Position numbers and translations under genes: made by a program. DNA of 17,881 nucleotides, from NCBI GenBank assembly GCA_964485455.1, contig CAZAJU010000040.1, forward strand, positions 1 to 17,881. The letters run 5' to 3'. Numbering within the stretch: position 1 is the stretch's first letter; each line of letters starts with the position of its first letter. The notes under the pieces are model-generated. The model had not been told where the DNA came from. It was given only the letters and a program-made list of their open reading frames with translations, and made no database searches. This DNA is from Tissierella_B sp964485455. Lineage in GTDB: Bacteria > Bacillota > Clostridia > Tissierellales > Tissierellaceae. Shown piece by piece: positions 1 to 8,684 of this stretch.

Positions 1-575
1 CTTACTTTTAAAATATATCCCTCTTTTACCGTAGGAGATATTGCAAAACCCCTATGATTTATTACTCTATTTCCCTTGGTTGTATCCACAGATAGGATTG
101 CATCCAAATCTCCATTTACTTCTTCCTTGTTTACCGTAGCCATATCAACTGGTGAGCCCATAAAAGGTACTGGCTTGTGAGGCTGAGTAGGTGCGTCTGG
201 ACAGATATGAGTTGAAATAATCACATCTCCTTCAAGATAATCGCCTTTTTTCTGCATATCCAACAATTTAGCTGCCACAGCCAGTGAGACAACCGCTCCA
301 TCTGCATCGGATACCATACCTATCATTTCAGGTCTTGCTCCTATACCGCCTAGTCTTCCCAGTATACCAATTGTAGGTGCATCCATTCCCTTAGTTTTAC
401 CCTTTGTTCCTGGAATCTTTATACGAATGAAATCCGTTTTTCCTTTATCCCCAGTTATGGTCTTGACTTCCACATGTTCTGCGCCATAGCTTTCTAAGTA
501 AGCTTTCATCTGACTTCCATTAGCAGTTGCAGAATCTAGAATTTCATATACTTCCATGATTTGCTTAATAACCAT
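1..575 (-). CDS. DUF1177 family protein, C-terminally truncated by the window edge
   Basis: The gene starts at ATG 575 behind an AGGAGG site with a 7-nt gap, and 191 codons are visible before the left edge, with no stop. The protein matches what I know of DUF1177, a conserved family without an assigned reaction that is usually near 300 residues, so roughly a third is missing. Visible conserved-looking blocks are GRLGGIGARPEM (residues 73-84), SDADGA (89-94) and a His/Cys/Pro-rich stretch STHICPDAPTQPH (121-133) followed by PVPFMGSPVD. The His, Asp and Cys residues there could be catalytic or metal-binding, but that is inference. It follows the M20 peptidase by 28 bp, so it is probably the next gene of the dpp-type operon and may act on the imported substrate. 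The family call is from recognition of the sequence, not a search. Confidence 0.8.
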   Translation of the reverse strand, partial: MVIKQIMEVYEILDSATANGSQMKAYLESYGAEHVEVKTITGDKGKTDFIRIKIPGTKGKTKGMDAPTIGILGRLGGIGARPEMIGMVSDADGAVVSLAVAAKLLDMQKKGDYLEGDVIISTHICPDAPTQPHKPVPFMGSPVDMATVNKEEVNGDLDAILSVDTTKGNRVINHRGFAISPTVKEGYILKV

Positions 576-603
576 TCGATGACCTCCTCTTGTTAATAAA
601 TTT

Positions 604-1863
604 TTATTCCACGCCTAAAAGATCACATAGTGATAACAGATAAATCTTGTTAGCATTTAGTACATCTTCAATATCTACATTTTCATTGTATGAGTGAATT
701 CCTTCTGTATTTGCTGGACCATACTGCAATGTTGGAATTCCCAAGTCTCTATAAAATTTTGCGTCACTTGAAGCCCATTGGTATGCAGGTAGGACTTCTA
801 TTCCCCAAACTTTCTCAGCATTTTTCTTGATTGCTTGTACTATAGGTGCGTCAATGGATGTGTGATTTCCATAATACTTCCAATCTATTTCGTAATCCAT
901 GCCTTCTACATCGCTTTTTTCAATCATCTGCTCTATCTTTTCTTCTACTTCTTTAATATCAACGCCTGCAGGTAATCGTATATCTACATGTACTTCACAG
1001 TAATCAGGCACCATATTTAGCTTTGTTCCTCCAGTTATGGTTCCAACACTAGCTGTTACATGGTCTATAACATTTTCGATTCCTGGTGTTTGGAGTTTGT
1101 TTGCAGCAATGTATTTGGAATTTCTTAAAGCCTCTTCTTGCTCATCCCCGAACTTTCCTCTTACTTCATGAAGCATACCTATATTTTTCAAAACCTTGGA
1201 CATCTTAATTATTGCGTTGTCTCCCTTATAGTTTCCAAGACTTCCATGAGCTGATATACCATGAGCCTTTAATATCAGTTCATTTGAACCCTTTTGACCG
1301 ATTTCGATGGTGTAGTTTGAAGTTGGCTCTGCAACTATGCAAGCATCTGCCTTGTCAGCATAGCCCTCTTTACATAGCCATTTGGTCCCAAATTGACCAC
1401 CAGTCTCTTCATCAGAAACTATATGCAATCTGATATTGCCTTTTAAAGCTACCCCAGACTCTTTTAACAGCCTCATTGCAAAGAGTATTCCAGCTACTCC
1501 TGCCTTCATATCAGAGGTTCCTCTTCCTAGTATCAACTTGTCCGTAACTTCACCTGAGAAAGGGTCATAATTCCATTTAGATAAATCTCCAACAGGAACT
1601 ACATCTACATGCCCATTTAATATAATGCTTGGTCCATCATCGTTGCCCATATATGCCAATACACAAGGAAAATCATCATTTATCTTTATCTCTTCGTGGT
1701 CAATTCCAGATAGCTTCAAATATTCCTTTACAAAATCTATTACTTCCCTTTGGCTTCCTGTTGGATTTTCACTATTGATCTTTATTAAATCCGAAGTCAG
1801 CTTTATAAGTTCTGCTTCCCTATCTTTAGCCATTTGCATTAATTTATCTCTATCAATATTCAT
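604..1863 (-). CDS. M20 family metallopeptidase, ArgE/DapE/ACY1 type
   Basis: A 419-residue cytoplasmic dizinc hydrolase, full length for the family; no signal peptide is visible. The metal site reads clearly: NGHVDVVP with H85 and D87, GRGTSDMKAG with bridging D118, DEETGG with general base E152 and ligand E153, AEPT with E179, and the C-terminal EGIHSYNE with H390. GISAHGS (H206) belongs to the inserted dimerisation domain. These enzymes cleave amide bonds of N-acyl amino acids, succinyl-diaminopimelate or short peptides; the exact substrate cannot be read from sequence. ATG 1863 has an AGGAGG site 5 nt upstream. It lies 31 bp after the OppF-type ATPase gene, so its substrate is likely something the transporter imports. 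A biosynthetic ArgE or DapE role is less likely given the context. Confidence 0.9.
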   Translation of the reverse strand: MNIDRDKLMQMAKDREAELIKLTSDLIKINSENPTGSQREVIDFVKEYLKLSGIDHEEIKINDDFPCVLAYMGNDDGPSIILNGHVDVVPVGDLSKWNYDPFSGEVTDKLILGRGTSDMKAGVAGILFAMRLLKESGVALKGNIRLHIVSDEETGGQFGTKWLCKEGYADKADACIVAEPTSNYTIEIGQKGSNELILKAHGISAHGSLGNYKGDNAIIKMSKVLKNIGMLHEVRGKFGDEQEEALRNSKYIAANKLQTPGIENVIDHVTASVGTITGGTKLNMVPDYCEVHVDIRLPAGVDIKEVEEKIEQMIEKSDVEGMDYEIDWKYYGNHTSIDAPIVQAIKKNAEKVWGIEVLPAYQWASSDAKFYRDLGIPTLQYGPANTEGIHSYNENVDIEDVLNANKIYLLSLCDLLGVE

Positions 1864-1894
1864 GTAGACCTCCTATAAATAAATTATTTTGTAA

Positions 1895-2863
1895 TTAGTA
1901 AAGAAAACATGCTACTCTGTGTCCATCTGTGATTTCCTTTAATTGCGGAAACTCAACTTTGCAGCTATCCATTACATGTGGACATCTACTAGAAAATGGG
2001 CAACCTACTTGTTCTCCAACAGGGCTTGGAATTTCCCCCTTCAATTCAATCTTTTCAGTTTTCTCAAAAGGAGACTCTGGAGGAATAGCAGATAGTAAAA
2101 GTTGAGTATATGGATGCATAGGATTGTTGTAAATTTCTTCTCCCTTACAAACCTCCACTATTCTACCTAAATACATAATGGCAATTCTATCGCTTACATG
2201 CTTAATAACGCTTAAATCATGGGAAATAAACACCATTGTTAGATTATATTGTTTCTGTATGGAATTCAAAAGATTTAGAACCTGTGCTTGTACAGATACA
2301 TCAAGAGCTGAAACCGGTTCATCACATACAATTATTCTTGGATTCAGCGCCAAAGCTCTAGCTACGTTTATTCTTTGTCTTTGACCTCCAGAAAACTCAT
2401 GGGGGTAACGATGTATATGTTGGTCATTAAGTCCTACCTCTTTCATTAATGTTACAACTTTTTCTTTACGAGTTTTAGCATCACCTATACCATGTACAAT
2501 CAAAGGTTCTTCAATGATATCCCCTGCGGTTTTTCTTGGATTTAAGGAAGAGTAAGGGTCTTGGAATATCATCTGTATATCTCTTCTTAGTGCTTTTAAA
2601 TCACTACCTTTTTTATCGTTTATATCTTCACCGTCAAAAAGAATCTTTCCAGATGTTGCATTATGAAGTCTTACTAAACATCTACCAAAGGTTGACTTTC
2701 CACAGCCCGATTCACCTATAATTCCCAGAGTTTCACCTTCGAATATATCAATGCTTACATCGCTAAGAGCATGGAGAATTTTCTGTTCTTCAAAAAGCTT
2801 GTTTTTCCTAAGTTTAAATGTTTTGTTTAGATTTACTACTTGTAGAATAGGTTTTTCAGGCAT
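1895..2863 (-). CDS. oligopeptide/dipeptide ABC transporter ATP-binding protein, OppF/DppF type
   Basis: A 322-residue ATPase that would power the inner-membrane peptide permease from the cytoplasmic side. Walker A GESGCGKST is at 50-58, the Q-loop at Q101, the signature FSGGQ at 157-161, Walker B with D181/E182, the D-loop SALD just after, and switch H215. The C-terminal oligopeptide-type extension carries four cysteines, C288, C294, C301 and C319, a pattern that in related DppD-type proteins can hold an iron-sulfur cluster. The start overlaps the end of the OppD-type gene by 8 bp (2856-2863), with a GGGGAGGG site upstream, so the two are probably translationally coupled. The pair forms the usual ATPase heterodimer of Opp/Dpp systems. 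The family is secure; the choice between Opp, Dpp and Nik substrates is not. Confidence 0.92.
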   Translation of the reverse strand: MPEKPILQVVNLNKTFKLRKNKLFEEQKILHALSDVSIDIFEGETLGIIGESGCGKSTFGRCLVRLHNATSGKILFDGEDINDKKGSDLKALRRDIQMIFQDPYSSLNPRKTAGDIIEEPLIVHGIGDAKTRKEKVVTLMKEVGLNDQHIHRYPHEFSGGQRQRINVARALALNPRIIVCDEPVSALDVSVQAQVLNLLNSIQKQYNLTMVFISHDLSVIKHVSDRIAIMYLGRIVEVCKGEEIYNNPMHPYTQLLLSAIPPESPFEKTEKIELKGEIPSPVGEQVGCPFSSRCPHVMDSCKVEFPQLKEITDGHRVACFLY

Positions 2864-3869
2864 TTTTCGGTCCCTCCCCTCTTACCAAAGTGCTTTCTTT
2901 AGTCTGTCTATGACAAGCTACAAAATGTCCCTCTCGGATTTCCAATAGCTCAGGAACCTTTTCAGAACAAACAGGTATTGCATAAGGGCATCTATTATAA
3001 AAATTACAGCTATTACCCGTCAATCTTAAATCAGGAGGAGTCCCAGGAATTGTAGTCAGCTCTGACTTAGATTCATGACTCAGCTTTGGAATGGAATCCA
3101 ATAAACCCCAGGTATATGGATGAAGGGCATCGGAATACAATTCTTTAGCCGTAGTATATTCAACTGTTTTTCCAGCATACATTACCATAACATCATCACA
3201 CATCTCCCAGACTATTCCTAAGTTATGAGTGATTAGCATGATTGAAGTATCTAGGTTTTTCTGCATCTCTTTTAAAAGATTTAAAACTTGTGCTTGAACT
3301 GTTACATCAAGGGCTGTAGTAGGCTCATCAGCTATTACAAGCTTTGGTTTAGCACTGATTGCCATAGCGATTATAACTCTCTGGCACATACCTCCAGAAA
3401 GCTCATAAGGGTAAGAATCCATTCTACTCTCTGGGTTTGATATTCCTACTTTTTTCAGGGATTCTATACTTATGGCTCTTGCTTCTTCAACAGATATGTT
3501 ATTGTGTGCTCTTAACATCTCCACCATTTGTGATCCAACTTTAAAAACCGGATCAAGTGAAGTCATAGGGTCTTGAGAGATTAAAGCTACATCCTTTCCA
3601 CGAAAATCCATTAGTTCCTTATTGGTGAATGTTAGTACGTCTTTTCCATCAAAATTGATTTCACCATCGACTACTTTTCCGATTTTCTTAGGAAGTAATC
3701 TCATTATGGATGAAGCCGTCATACTTTTACCTGACCCAGATTCCCCTACTATGCCTAGAGTCTTACCCTTTTCAATGCTAAAGCTTACTCCATCAACTGC
3801 TTTTGCTACTCCACTGGCAAGGAATAAATAAGTTTTTAGGTTTTTAACTTCCAATACAATATCAGCCAT
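2856..3869 (-). CDS. oligopeptide/dipeptide ABC transporter ATP-binding protein, OppD/DppD type
   Basis: The partner ATPase of the importer, 337 residues when started at ATG 3869. I prefer this start to the in-frame ATG at 3884 because a GGGAGG site sits 7 nt before 3869, while the earlier ATG has no site and lies inside the preceding gene. Numbered from 3869: Walker A GESGSGKSM 42-50, Q-loop Q99, signature LSGGM 157-161, Walker B D181/E182, switch H215. Four C-terminal cysteines, C288, C294, C301 and C319, have exactly the spacing found in the next gene's product. The ribosome binding site is made of the last codons and stop of the upstream amidohydrolase gene, so translation is probably coupled. 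The amidohydrolase between the permeases and ATPases ties enzyme and transporter together. Confidence 0.92.
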   Translation of the reverse strand: MADIVLEVKNLKTYLFLASGVAKAVDGVSFSIEKGKTLGIVGESGSGKSMTASSIMRLLPKKIGKVVDGEINFDGKDVLTFTNKELMDFRGKDVALISQDPMTSLDPVFKVGSQMVEMLRAHNNISVEEARAISIESLKKVGISNPESRMDSYPYELSGGMCQRVIIAMAISAKPKLVIADEPTTALDVTVQAQVLNLLKEMQKNLDTSIMLITHNLGIVWEMCDDVMVMYAGKTVEYTTAKELYSDALHPYTWGLLDSIPKLSHESKSELTTIPGTPPDLRLTGNSCNFYNRCPYAIPVCSEKVPELLEIREGHFVACHRQTKESTLVRGEGPKNA

Positions 3870-3871
3870 AT

Positions 3872-5059
3872 TTATTCCTCCCATTCAAATTTCTTTTTCA
3901 TAGCTTCAAAGGATTCTTTAACTTCTTTATAAACATCTTCATTCTGCAAAATATCTACTGCCGTCATAGCCATAGCCTTTGCACCAATTTCAATAGCTTT
4001 GTGCCCTTTTGGTCCACCAACTGCCTCTTGGAATTCCAAGGTATGACCACGAACTTCAGGTACAACTTGTACGTAGGATTGTAGGCCTGGGATTTTGTGG
4101 GTTACATTTCCCATATCGGTACAACCGATTCCAAGTTCTTTTCTTCTTGGACCCACAACTTCTTTAAGCTCCTTGAAATTGGTTTCTAATAAGCCTTCTA
4201 TGACAGGGTTATTTCTTATATCTTCATAGGAATATCCATCAATTTTATATTCAAATCTTGTTTTAGTTATAGAAGCTAAATTTTCACATGTAGAAATCAA
4301 TCTATTTAAAAGTTCGAATTTATATTTCATATCAAAGGACCTTACGGTAAACTTTGCCTGACAATAATCAGGTATAAAGATAGGCTCATCTCCACCTTTA
4401 GTGATAATTCCTAAAATAGTACCTCTTCCTGCTATTTCTAACCTCATAGCATTTATTATGTTGAATAATTCCAAGACAGGTGTAAGTGCGCTGATTCCTT
4501 CTTCAGGCCAAGTTGCTCCATGGGCTTTTACACCATAAAAATCCACAATTATATCGGTCTTTGAGTAGGATATGTCATTTACAACTGTTTCATTAGCTGA
4601 ATGCAATATCATGGCAACATCTAGCTCATCAAAAGCACCTCGCTCAAGCATAATCACTTTTCCTCCACCGCCTTCTTCAGCTGGTGTGCCAAAAACTGAC
4701 ACTGTTCCTCCAAGCTCTTCAATTACCTCTTTTAAAGCTATTCCTGCTCCAACAGACATGGCAGCCATTAGATTATGGCCACAGGAATGCCCCATCCCTG
4801 GAACAGCATCATATTCACCGAAAAAGCCTATATTTGGACCAGCTTTTTTACTGGTATATGTAGCTTTTACAGCTGTTTCTAGTCCTGCTATTCCTGTTTC
4901 TACCCTAAATCCAAAAAGCTTTAAAAGATCAGCAAATTCTCTAGAAGCATTGTACTCATGAAAATTATATTCTGGATTACTCCATATTTTATCTGATAAA
5001 TTTATTAACTCTGGCTTTATGGCATCTACTTTTTCTTGTACAATTTTTTTATAATCCAT
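3872..5059 (-). CDS. M20D-like amidohydrolase (AbgB / amino-acyl amidohydrolase type)
   Basis: A 395-residue soluble metal-dependent amidohydrolase of the M20 clan, of the Cys-His type rather than the ArgE type. Visible motifs are GEYDAVPGMGHSCGHN with C93 and H95, PAEEGGGGK with E128/E129, LHSAN with H153, VKAHGATW with H180 in the dimerisation domain, GCTDMGNVTH (D315), and GPKGHKA with H353 as the likely last metal ligand. This set resembles p-aminobenzoyl-glutamate hydrolase subunit B and related N-acyl amino acid hydrolases, so I infer cleavage of an amide or peptide brought in by the transporter. ATG 5059 has an AGGTGA site about 5 nt upstream and lies 8 bp after the DppC-type gene. The exact substrate is unknown. 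Confidence 0.88.
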   Translation of the reverse strand: MDYKKIVQEKVDAIKPELINLSDKIWSNPEYNFHEYNASREFADLLKLFGFRVETGIAGLETAVKATYTSKKAGPNIGFFGEYDAVPGMGHSCGHNLMAAMSVGAGIALKEVIEELGGTVSVFGTPAEEGGGGKVIMLERGAFDELDVAMILHSANETVVNDISYSKTDIIVDFYGVKAHGATWPEEGISALTPVLELFNIINAMRLEIAGRGTILGIITKGGDEPIFIPDYCQAKFTVRSFDMKYKFELLNRLISTCENLASITKTRFEYKIDGYSYEDIRNNPVIEGLLETNFKELKEVVGPRRKELGIGCTDMGNVTHKIPGLQSYVQVVPEVRGHTLEFQEAVGGPKGHKAIEIGAKAMAMTAVDILQNEDVYKEVKESFEAMKKKFEWEE

Positions 5060-5067
5060 TGATTCAC

Positions 5068-5967
5068 CTACTTTTTCATTTTTGGATCTAAGACGTCTCT
5101 TATTCCATCACCTAACAAGTTAAAGCCCAACACTGTCAATAGTATAAATATCCCGGATATAGTCGCAATATGAGGAGAGGTATTTAGTGCTTCCTTCCCT
5201 GCTCTAAGTATATTTCCCCAAGAAGCTGTCGGTGGGGCTATTCCCAAGCCTAAAAAACTCAATGCAGCTTCTGAGATTATGGAGCCAGCAGTATTTAGAG
5301 TTGCATACACTATAATCGGAGATAGAGTATTTGGAAGTATGTGTCTGAACAACAGCCTTGAATGGGATGCACCTATTCCTATAACTGCTTTACAATAATC
5401 CTCATTTTTAACTATATGAACTTGCCCTCTTACAACTCGGGCAAAATTTGGTATATTAGCTATTCCAACAGCTAATATTACATTGAATACACCAGTTCCT
5501 AAAATAGTCATTAGAATTATAGATAGCAATATGAAAGGAAAGGCCATCATCCCATCCATAATCCTCATAATAATGGTATCCACTAATCCTCCAGCATATC
5601 CTGATAGTAAGCCAAGAAGGACTCCTATGGTGGCACCTACAAAAGTAGCACCAACGGCAACTAAGATTGAAATTCTTGAACCATATATAATCCTGCTAAG
5701 AAGATCCCTACCAAATTCATCAGTTCCAAAAATATGTCCAGGGCTTCCTGGCTTTAGAAAGGTATCTCCTAAGCTCAACTCATTGGGATCGTAAGGAGCT
5801 ATAATGTCAGCAAAGACAACTAAGAAAAGCATAAATATTACAATAAACAATCCAACCATTGCAGTTTTATTTCTCTTGATTTTATTCCATGCATTGTTTG
5901 ATCTTCTCTCTTTTTCAAGCATGGCAGCATGTGCTTGTCCTCCTAGATTATCTGTTTTTCTTTCCAT
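5068..5967 (-). CDS. oligopeptide/dipeptide ABC transporter permease, DppC/OppC type
   Basis: A 299-residue inner-membrane permease subunit. The N-terminal part has a cytoplasmic charged stretch, then a first transmembrane helix at about 37-57 and the OppC N-terminal motif GTDEFGRDLLSRIIYGSR (81-98). Further hydrophobic segments lie near 100-125, 142-172, 215-235 and 268-288. The coupling (EAA) loop that contacts the ATPases is around 191-220, followed by EAALSFLGLG (233-242), typical of the family. ATG 5967 overlaps the TAA of the DppB gene by one base (TAATG), with a GGGAGGTGG site inside the last codons of dppB, so coupled translation is very likely. It pairs with the DppB-type subunit to form the channel. 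Confidence 0.93.
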   Translation of the reverse strand: MERKTDNLGGQAHAAMLEKERRSNNAWNKIKRNKTAMVGLFIVIFMLFLVVFADIIAPYDPNELSLGDTFLKPGSPGHIFGTDEFGRDLLSRIIYGSRISILVAVGATFVGATIGVLLGLLSGYAGGLVDTIIMRIMDGMMAFPFILLSIILMTILGTGVFNVILAVGIANIPNFARVVRGQVHIVKNEDYCKAVIGIGASHSRLLFRHILPNTLSPIIVYATLNTAGSIISEAALSFLGLGIAPPTASWGNILRAGKEALNTSPHIATISGIFILLTVLGFNLLGDGIRDVLDPKMKK

Positions 5968-6929
5968 TATGCTCCACCTCCCTTACCTTCAAAGTTTACC
6001 TTTGGATTTATTATCATATATATTAGGTCAACAAATAAATTAACAAAAACAAAGGCCATTGCAGTAATCAATACTGCACCTTGTACCAGCATATAATCTC
6101 TGTTTTCTATAGCTCCTGTAATCAAGGTTCCCATTCCAGGCCAAGAAAATATGGTTTCAGTTAAGATAGCTCCTGTAAATGCAGATGCAAGCTGAAGTCC
6201 AATAACCGTAACTATAGGCGGCAAGGCATTTTTTAGGGCATGCTTATATATGATAACTCTCTCTTTAAGACCTCTCGACCTTAAGGATTTTATAAAATCA
6301 TTGTTGATGATTTCCAACATACTGGATCTAGTTATTCTAGTGAATGTAGCAGTAGGTATTGTAGCAAGACAAGTAACTGGAAGAATCATATGACTTATGA
6401 CATCCCACAAACCATTGTTTAAGGAACCCATTCCAAGAGAAGGCACCCAACCTAAATTTACACTGAAGACCAAGACCAGCATCAAACCTAGCCAAAATAT
6501 AGGCATAGATACACCCACAAGGGCAAATACCATGGCTATGTAATCAAATGCACTATATTGTTTTATTGCACTTATAATTCCAAGGGGTATAGAAATTAAA
6601 ATAGCAATCACCAAACTTGTCAGGGAAATCAAAAGAGTATTTGGTATCCTCTCAGTAATCAATTCAACTACTGGTTGGTTATAGGAATATGATTTACCAA
6701 AATCCCCTTTAATTACATTTTTCAGATAATCAATATATTGCTTACCGAGACTGTCATTAAGACCCATCATTTCTTCCATCTTTTCGATTTCCTCAAGGGA
6801 AGCCTGAGGGCCTAATACAACTGCCGCAGGATTTCCAGGAATCATTCTAGTAAGGACAAAAGTAATAGTTACAACAACCAACAATGTTGGGATTATTTGA
6901 ATTAGTCTCTGTAAAATCATCTTAATCAT
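5967..6929 (-). CDS. oligopeptide/dipeptide ABC transporter permease, DppB/OppB type
   Basis: A 320-residue inner-membrane permease. It opens with the family-typical basic stretch and first helix (about 9-30), then RMIPGNPA and a long external loop with the GLND segment. Other hydrophobic helices lie near 96-120, 130-157, 177-195, 236-258 and 284-306. The EAA coupling loop spans about 213-240 (SLRSRGLKERVIIYKHALKN), followed by TETIFSWPGMG (258-266), a hallmark of DppB/OppB proteins. The start ATG 6929 has an AGAAGGTGG site upstream. The gene begins 83 bp after the binding-protein gene, and that gap holds a perfect hairpin that may lower permease expression relative to the binding protein. 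A start three codons later (ATG, M4) is possible but has the same site too close. Confidence 0.93.
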   Translation of the reverse strand: MIKMILQRLIQIIPTLLVVVTITFVLTRMIPGNPAAVVLGPQASLEEIEKMEEMMGLNDSLGKQYIDYLKNVIKGDFGKSYSYNQPVVELITERIPNTLLISLTSLVIAILISIPLGIISAIKQYSAFDYIAMVFALVGVSMPIFWLGLMLVLVFSVNLGWVPSLGMGSLNNGLWDVISHMILPVTCLATIPTATFTRITRSSMLEIINNDFIKSLRSRGLKERVIIYKHALKNALPPIVTVIGLQLASAFTGAILTETIFSWPGMGTLITGAIENRDYMLVQGAVLITAMAFVFVNLFVDLIYMIINPKVNFEGKGGGA

Positions 6930-6963
6930 TCTTACACCACCTTCTGTTTACATTTAATATAGC

Positions 6964-6999
6964 CAAAAGGCTTAAAGGATATATACTTTAAGCCTTTTG
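6964..6999 (-). terminator. intercistronic hairpin between binding-protein and permease genes
   Basis: A perfect 14-bp inverted repeat (CAAAAGGCTTAAAG, 8-nt AT-rich loop, and its complement) lies just after the binding-protein stop. No long T-run follows it on the minus strand. A partial terminator or an RNA stability element protecting the 3' end of the binding-protein message is therefore more likely than a full stop of transcription. Such elements are common after binding-protein genes, which need higher expression than the permeases. Confidence 0.65.
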
Positions 7000-7012
7000 T
7001 AAATTCATATTC

Positions 7013-8629
7013 TTATTCTGCTTTCCAAACATTGACTTCTTCATTTACTAGGAATATACTTCCATCTGCTCTTTGAACAAGTCCCTGTACCTTAGGAGAT
7101 ACACCCCAAGTTACATTTTCATTTGAGTAATAGATTCCTGGTCTATCTGCAATTATTAATTTAACAGCTTTCTTATAAAGTTCAGCTCTTTCATTTTGGT
7201 CTGTTATAACCAAAGCCTCATCTAAAAGTTTATCAACTTCTGGGTTATTATATCCTTGGCCATTTCCAAGTGATCCAATTGAAGCTGAGTGGAATATCTT
7301 GTTAAGGAAGAAGAACGGATCTGGATACCAAGTCCAGGACATTCCGAATATTTCTGCATTTCCCTTTGATGCAATGTCGCTAAATGTTCCCCACTCTGAA
7401 GCAACTATTTCAAGATCTACATTTAGATTTGTCTTCCAGAATTGTTGAACGATAGTTGCCATTTTAAGACGTGCAGGTGTATTGGATATATATAATTTTG
7501 TCTTAAATCCATCAGGGTATCCAGCTTCAGCTAATAATTTTTTTGCAGCTACTGGATCATAGGTTGGAACATCAGCTTCTATAGAAGCATCATATCCCCA
7601 TGATCCTGGTGGAAGTGGTAATTTAGCAGGTTGTGCTTCACCATATTGATATATTCCTTTTACAAGTTCTTCTGAATCAATAGCCTTAATTAAAGCTTCT
7701 CTTACTTTGATATCAGCTGTTGGTCCAGTTACTTGATTGAAATAAATATATGCAAAGTGAAGTCCTGGCATTTCTAATAACTCAACATTCGCATCATCTC
7801 TTATGATTTTAACTGCTTCACCAGTTAGTTTTTCTGAAAAATCTATTTCTCCTGTACGAAGAGCATTTGCATTCTGGTTCATATCAGTAATTACTTTAAA
7901 TGTTACTCCATCTAATAAAGGCTTCTGAGCCCAATATTTATCATTTCTAACCAATACTGCTTCTTGGTCTAATTTGAACTCTTTCAACATAAAAGGACCA
8001 CTACCTACTAGATGGTTACCGAATTCATCTCCCCATCCTTCAACTTCTTCTTTTGGAACTATTATATTTCCTGAGTTTGTAAGTGCTGTAAGGAATACTG
8101 CACTAGGTTCAGGTAAATGTACTATAACCTCGAAATCATTTACTACCTCTACATGATCAATCATGTCAAGTCTTTTCATTGCGGATTCTTTAAAGGATCT
8201 TTCCAATGAGTACTTTACATCTTCTGCAACAACTTGTCTTCCATCTTGGTATTTACCTGGATGGAAATAAGCATCTTGTCTTAATTTGAAGGTGTATGCT
8301 TTAGCATCCTCGCTTACAGTCCAAGACTCTGCTATTGCAGGAACTATATTTGATAAATCCATGCTATAAGCAACTAAAGTATCACCTACGTTTTGTATAA
8401 TTTGTGACTCATAAGTACCTGTATACTTAACAGGGTCAAGGTTTTTAGGTGATGCTGACAATGCAATGGTCAAAGTTCCACCTGCTTTTGGTTCACCTAC
8501 AACAACTTCTTTCTTTTCTTCAGCAGGCGGAGCTTCTGTTTTTTCATCTTTTTTGCTTCCTGCGCATCCTGTTAATAGAAGTGTAAATGCTAAAAACAGG
8601 CTTAAAAACGTCACTAATCTTTTCTTCAT
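7013..8629 (-). CDS. peptide ABC transporter substrate-binding lipoprotein, DppA/OppA type (SBP family 5)
   Basis: A 538-residue extracytoplasmic binding protein anchored as a lipoprotein. The N-terminus has two lysines and an arginine, a hydrophobic core, and the lipobox LLTGC with lipidated C22, followed by a charged and proline-rich linker to about residue 48. The mature part is the family 5 peptide/nickel binding fold: GGTLTIALS near 50, PAIAESWTVSEDAKAYTFKLR near 97-117, and EDVKYSLERS near 137-146, with the usual full length. ATG 8629 has an AGGAGG site 7 nt upstream. It is first in the transporter operon and carries the only good promoter found upstream of it. The ligand class is peptide-like by family, but these folds also bind other compounds, so the true ligand is open. 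Confidence 0.93.
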   Translation of the reverse strand: MKKRLVTFLSLFLAFTLLLTGCAGSKKDEKTEAPPAEEKKEVVVGEPKAGGTLTIALSASPKNLDPVKYTGTYESQIIQNVGDTLVAYSMDLSNIVPAIAESWTVSEDAKAYTFKLRQDAYFHPGKYQDGRQVVAEDVKYSLERSFKESAMKRLDMIDHVEVVNDFEVIVHLPEPSAVFLTALTNSGNIIVPKEEVEGWGDEFGNHLVGSGPFMLKEFKLDQEAVLVRNDKYWAQKPLLDGVTFKVITDMNQNANALRTGEIDFSEKLTGEAVKIIRDDANVELLEMPGLHFAYIYFNQVTGPTADIKVREALIKAIDSEELVKGIYQYGEAQPAKLPLPPGSWGYDASIEADVPTYDPVAAKKLLAEAGYPDGFKTKLYISNTPARLKMATIVQQFWKTNLNVDLEIVASEWGTFSDIASKGNAEIFGMSWTWYPDPFFFLNKIFHSASIGSLGNGQGYNNPEVDKLLDEALVITDQNERAELYKKAVKLIIADRPGIYYSNENVTWGVSPKVQGLVQRADGSIFLVNEEVNVWKAE

Positions 8630-8684
8630 CTTAGTTCCTCCTTTTTCTTGATGTTGCTTTAAGATGCTAAATTAATTACTGAAT

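Noticed and set aside
3870..3884. Earlier ATG (3884) as the start of the OppD-type ATPase
   Set aside because: It has no ribosome binding site and would overlap the amidohydrolase gene; GGGAGG is correctly placed for ATG 3869.
4572..4961. 129-codon plus-strand open frame
   Set aside because: It lies fully inside the M20D-like amidohydrolase gene, is antisense to it, lacks a good start context and resembles no family I know.
5483..5794. 103-codon plus-strand open frame
   Set aside because: Antisense to the DppC-type permease gene, with no ribosome binding site or recognisable motif.
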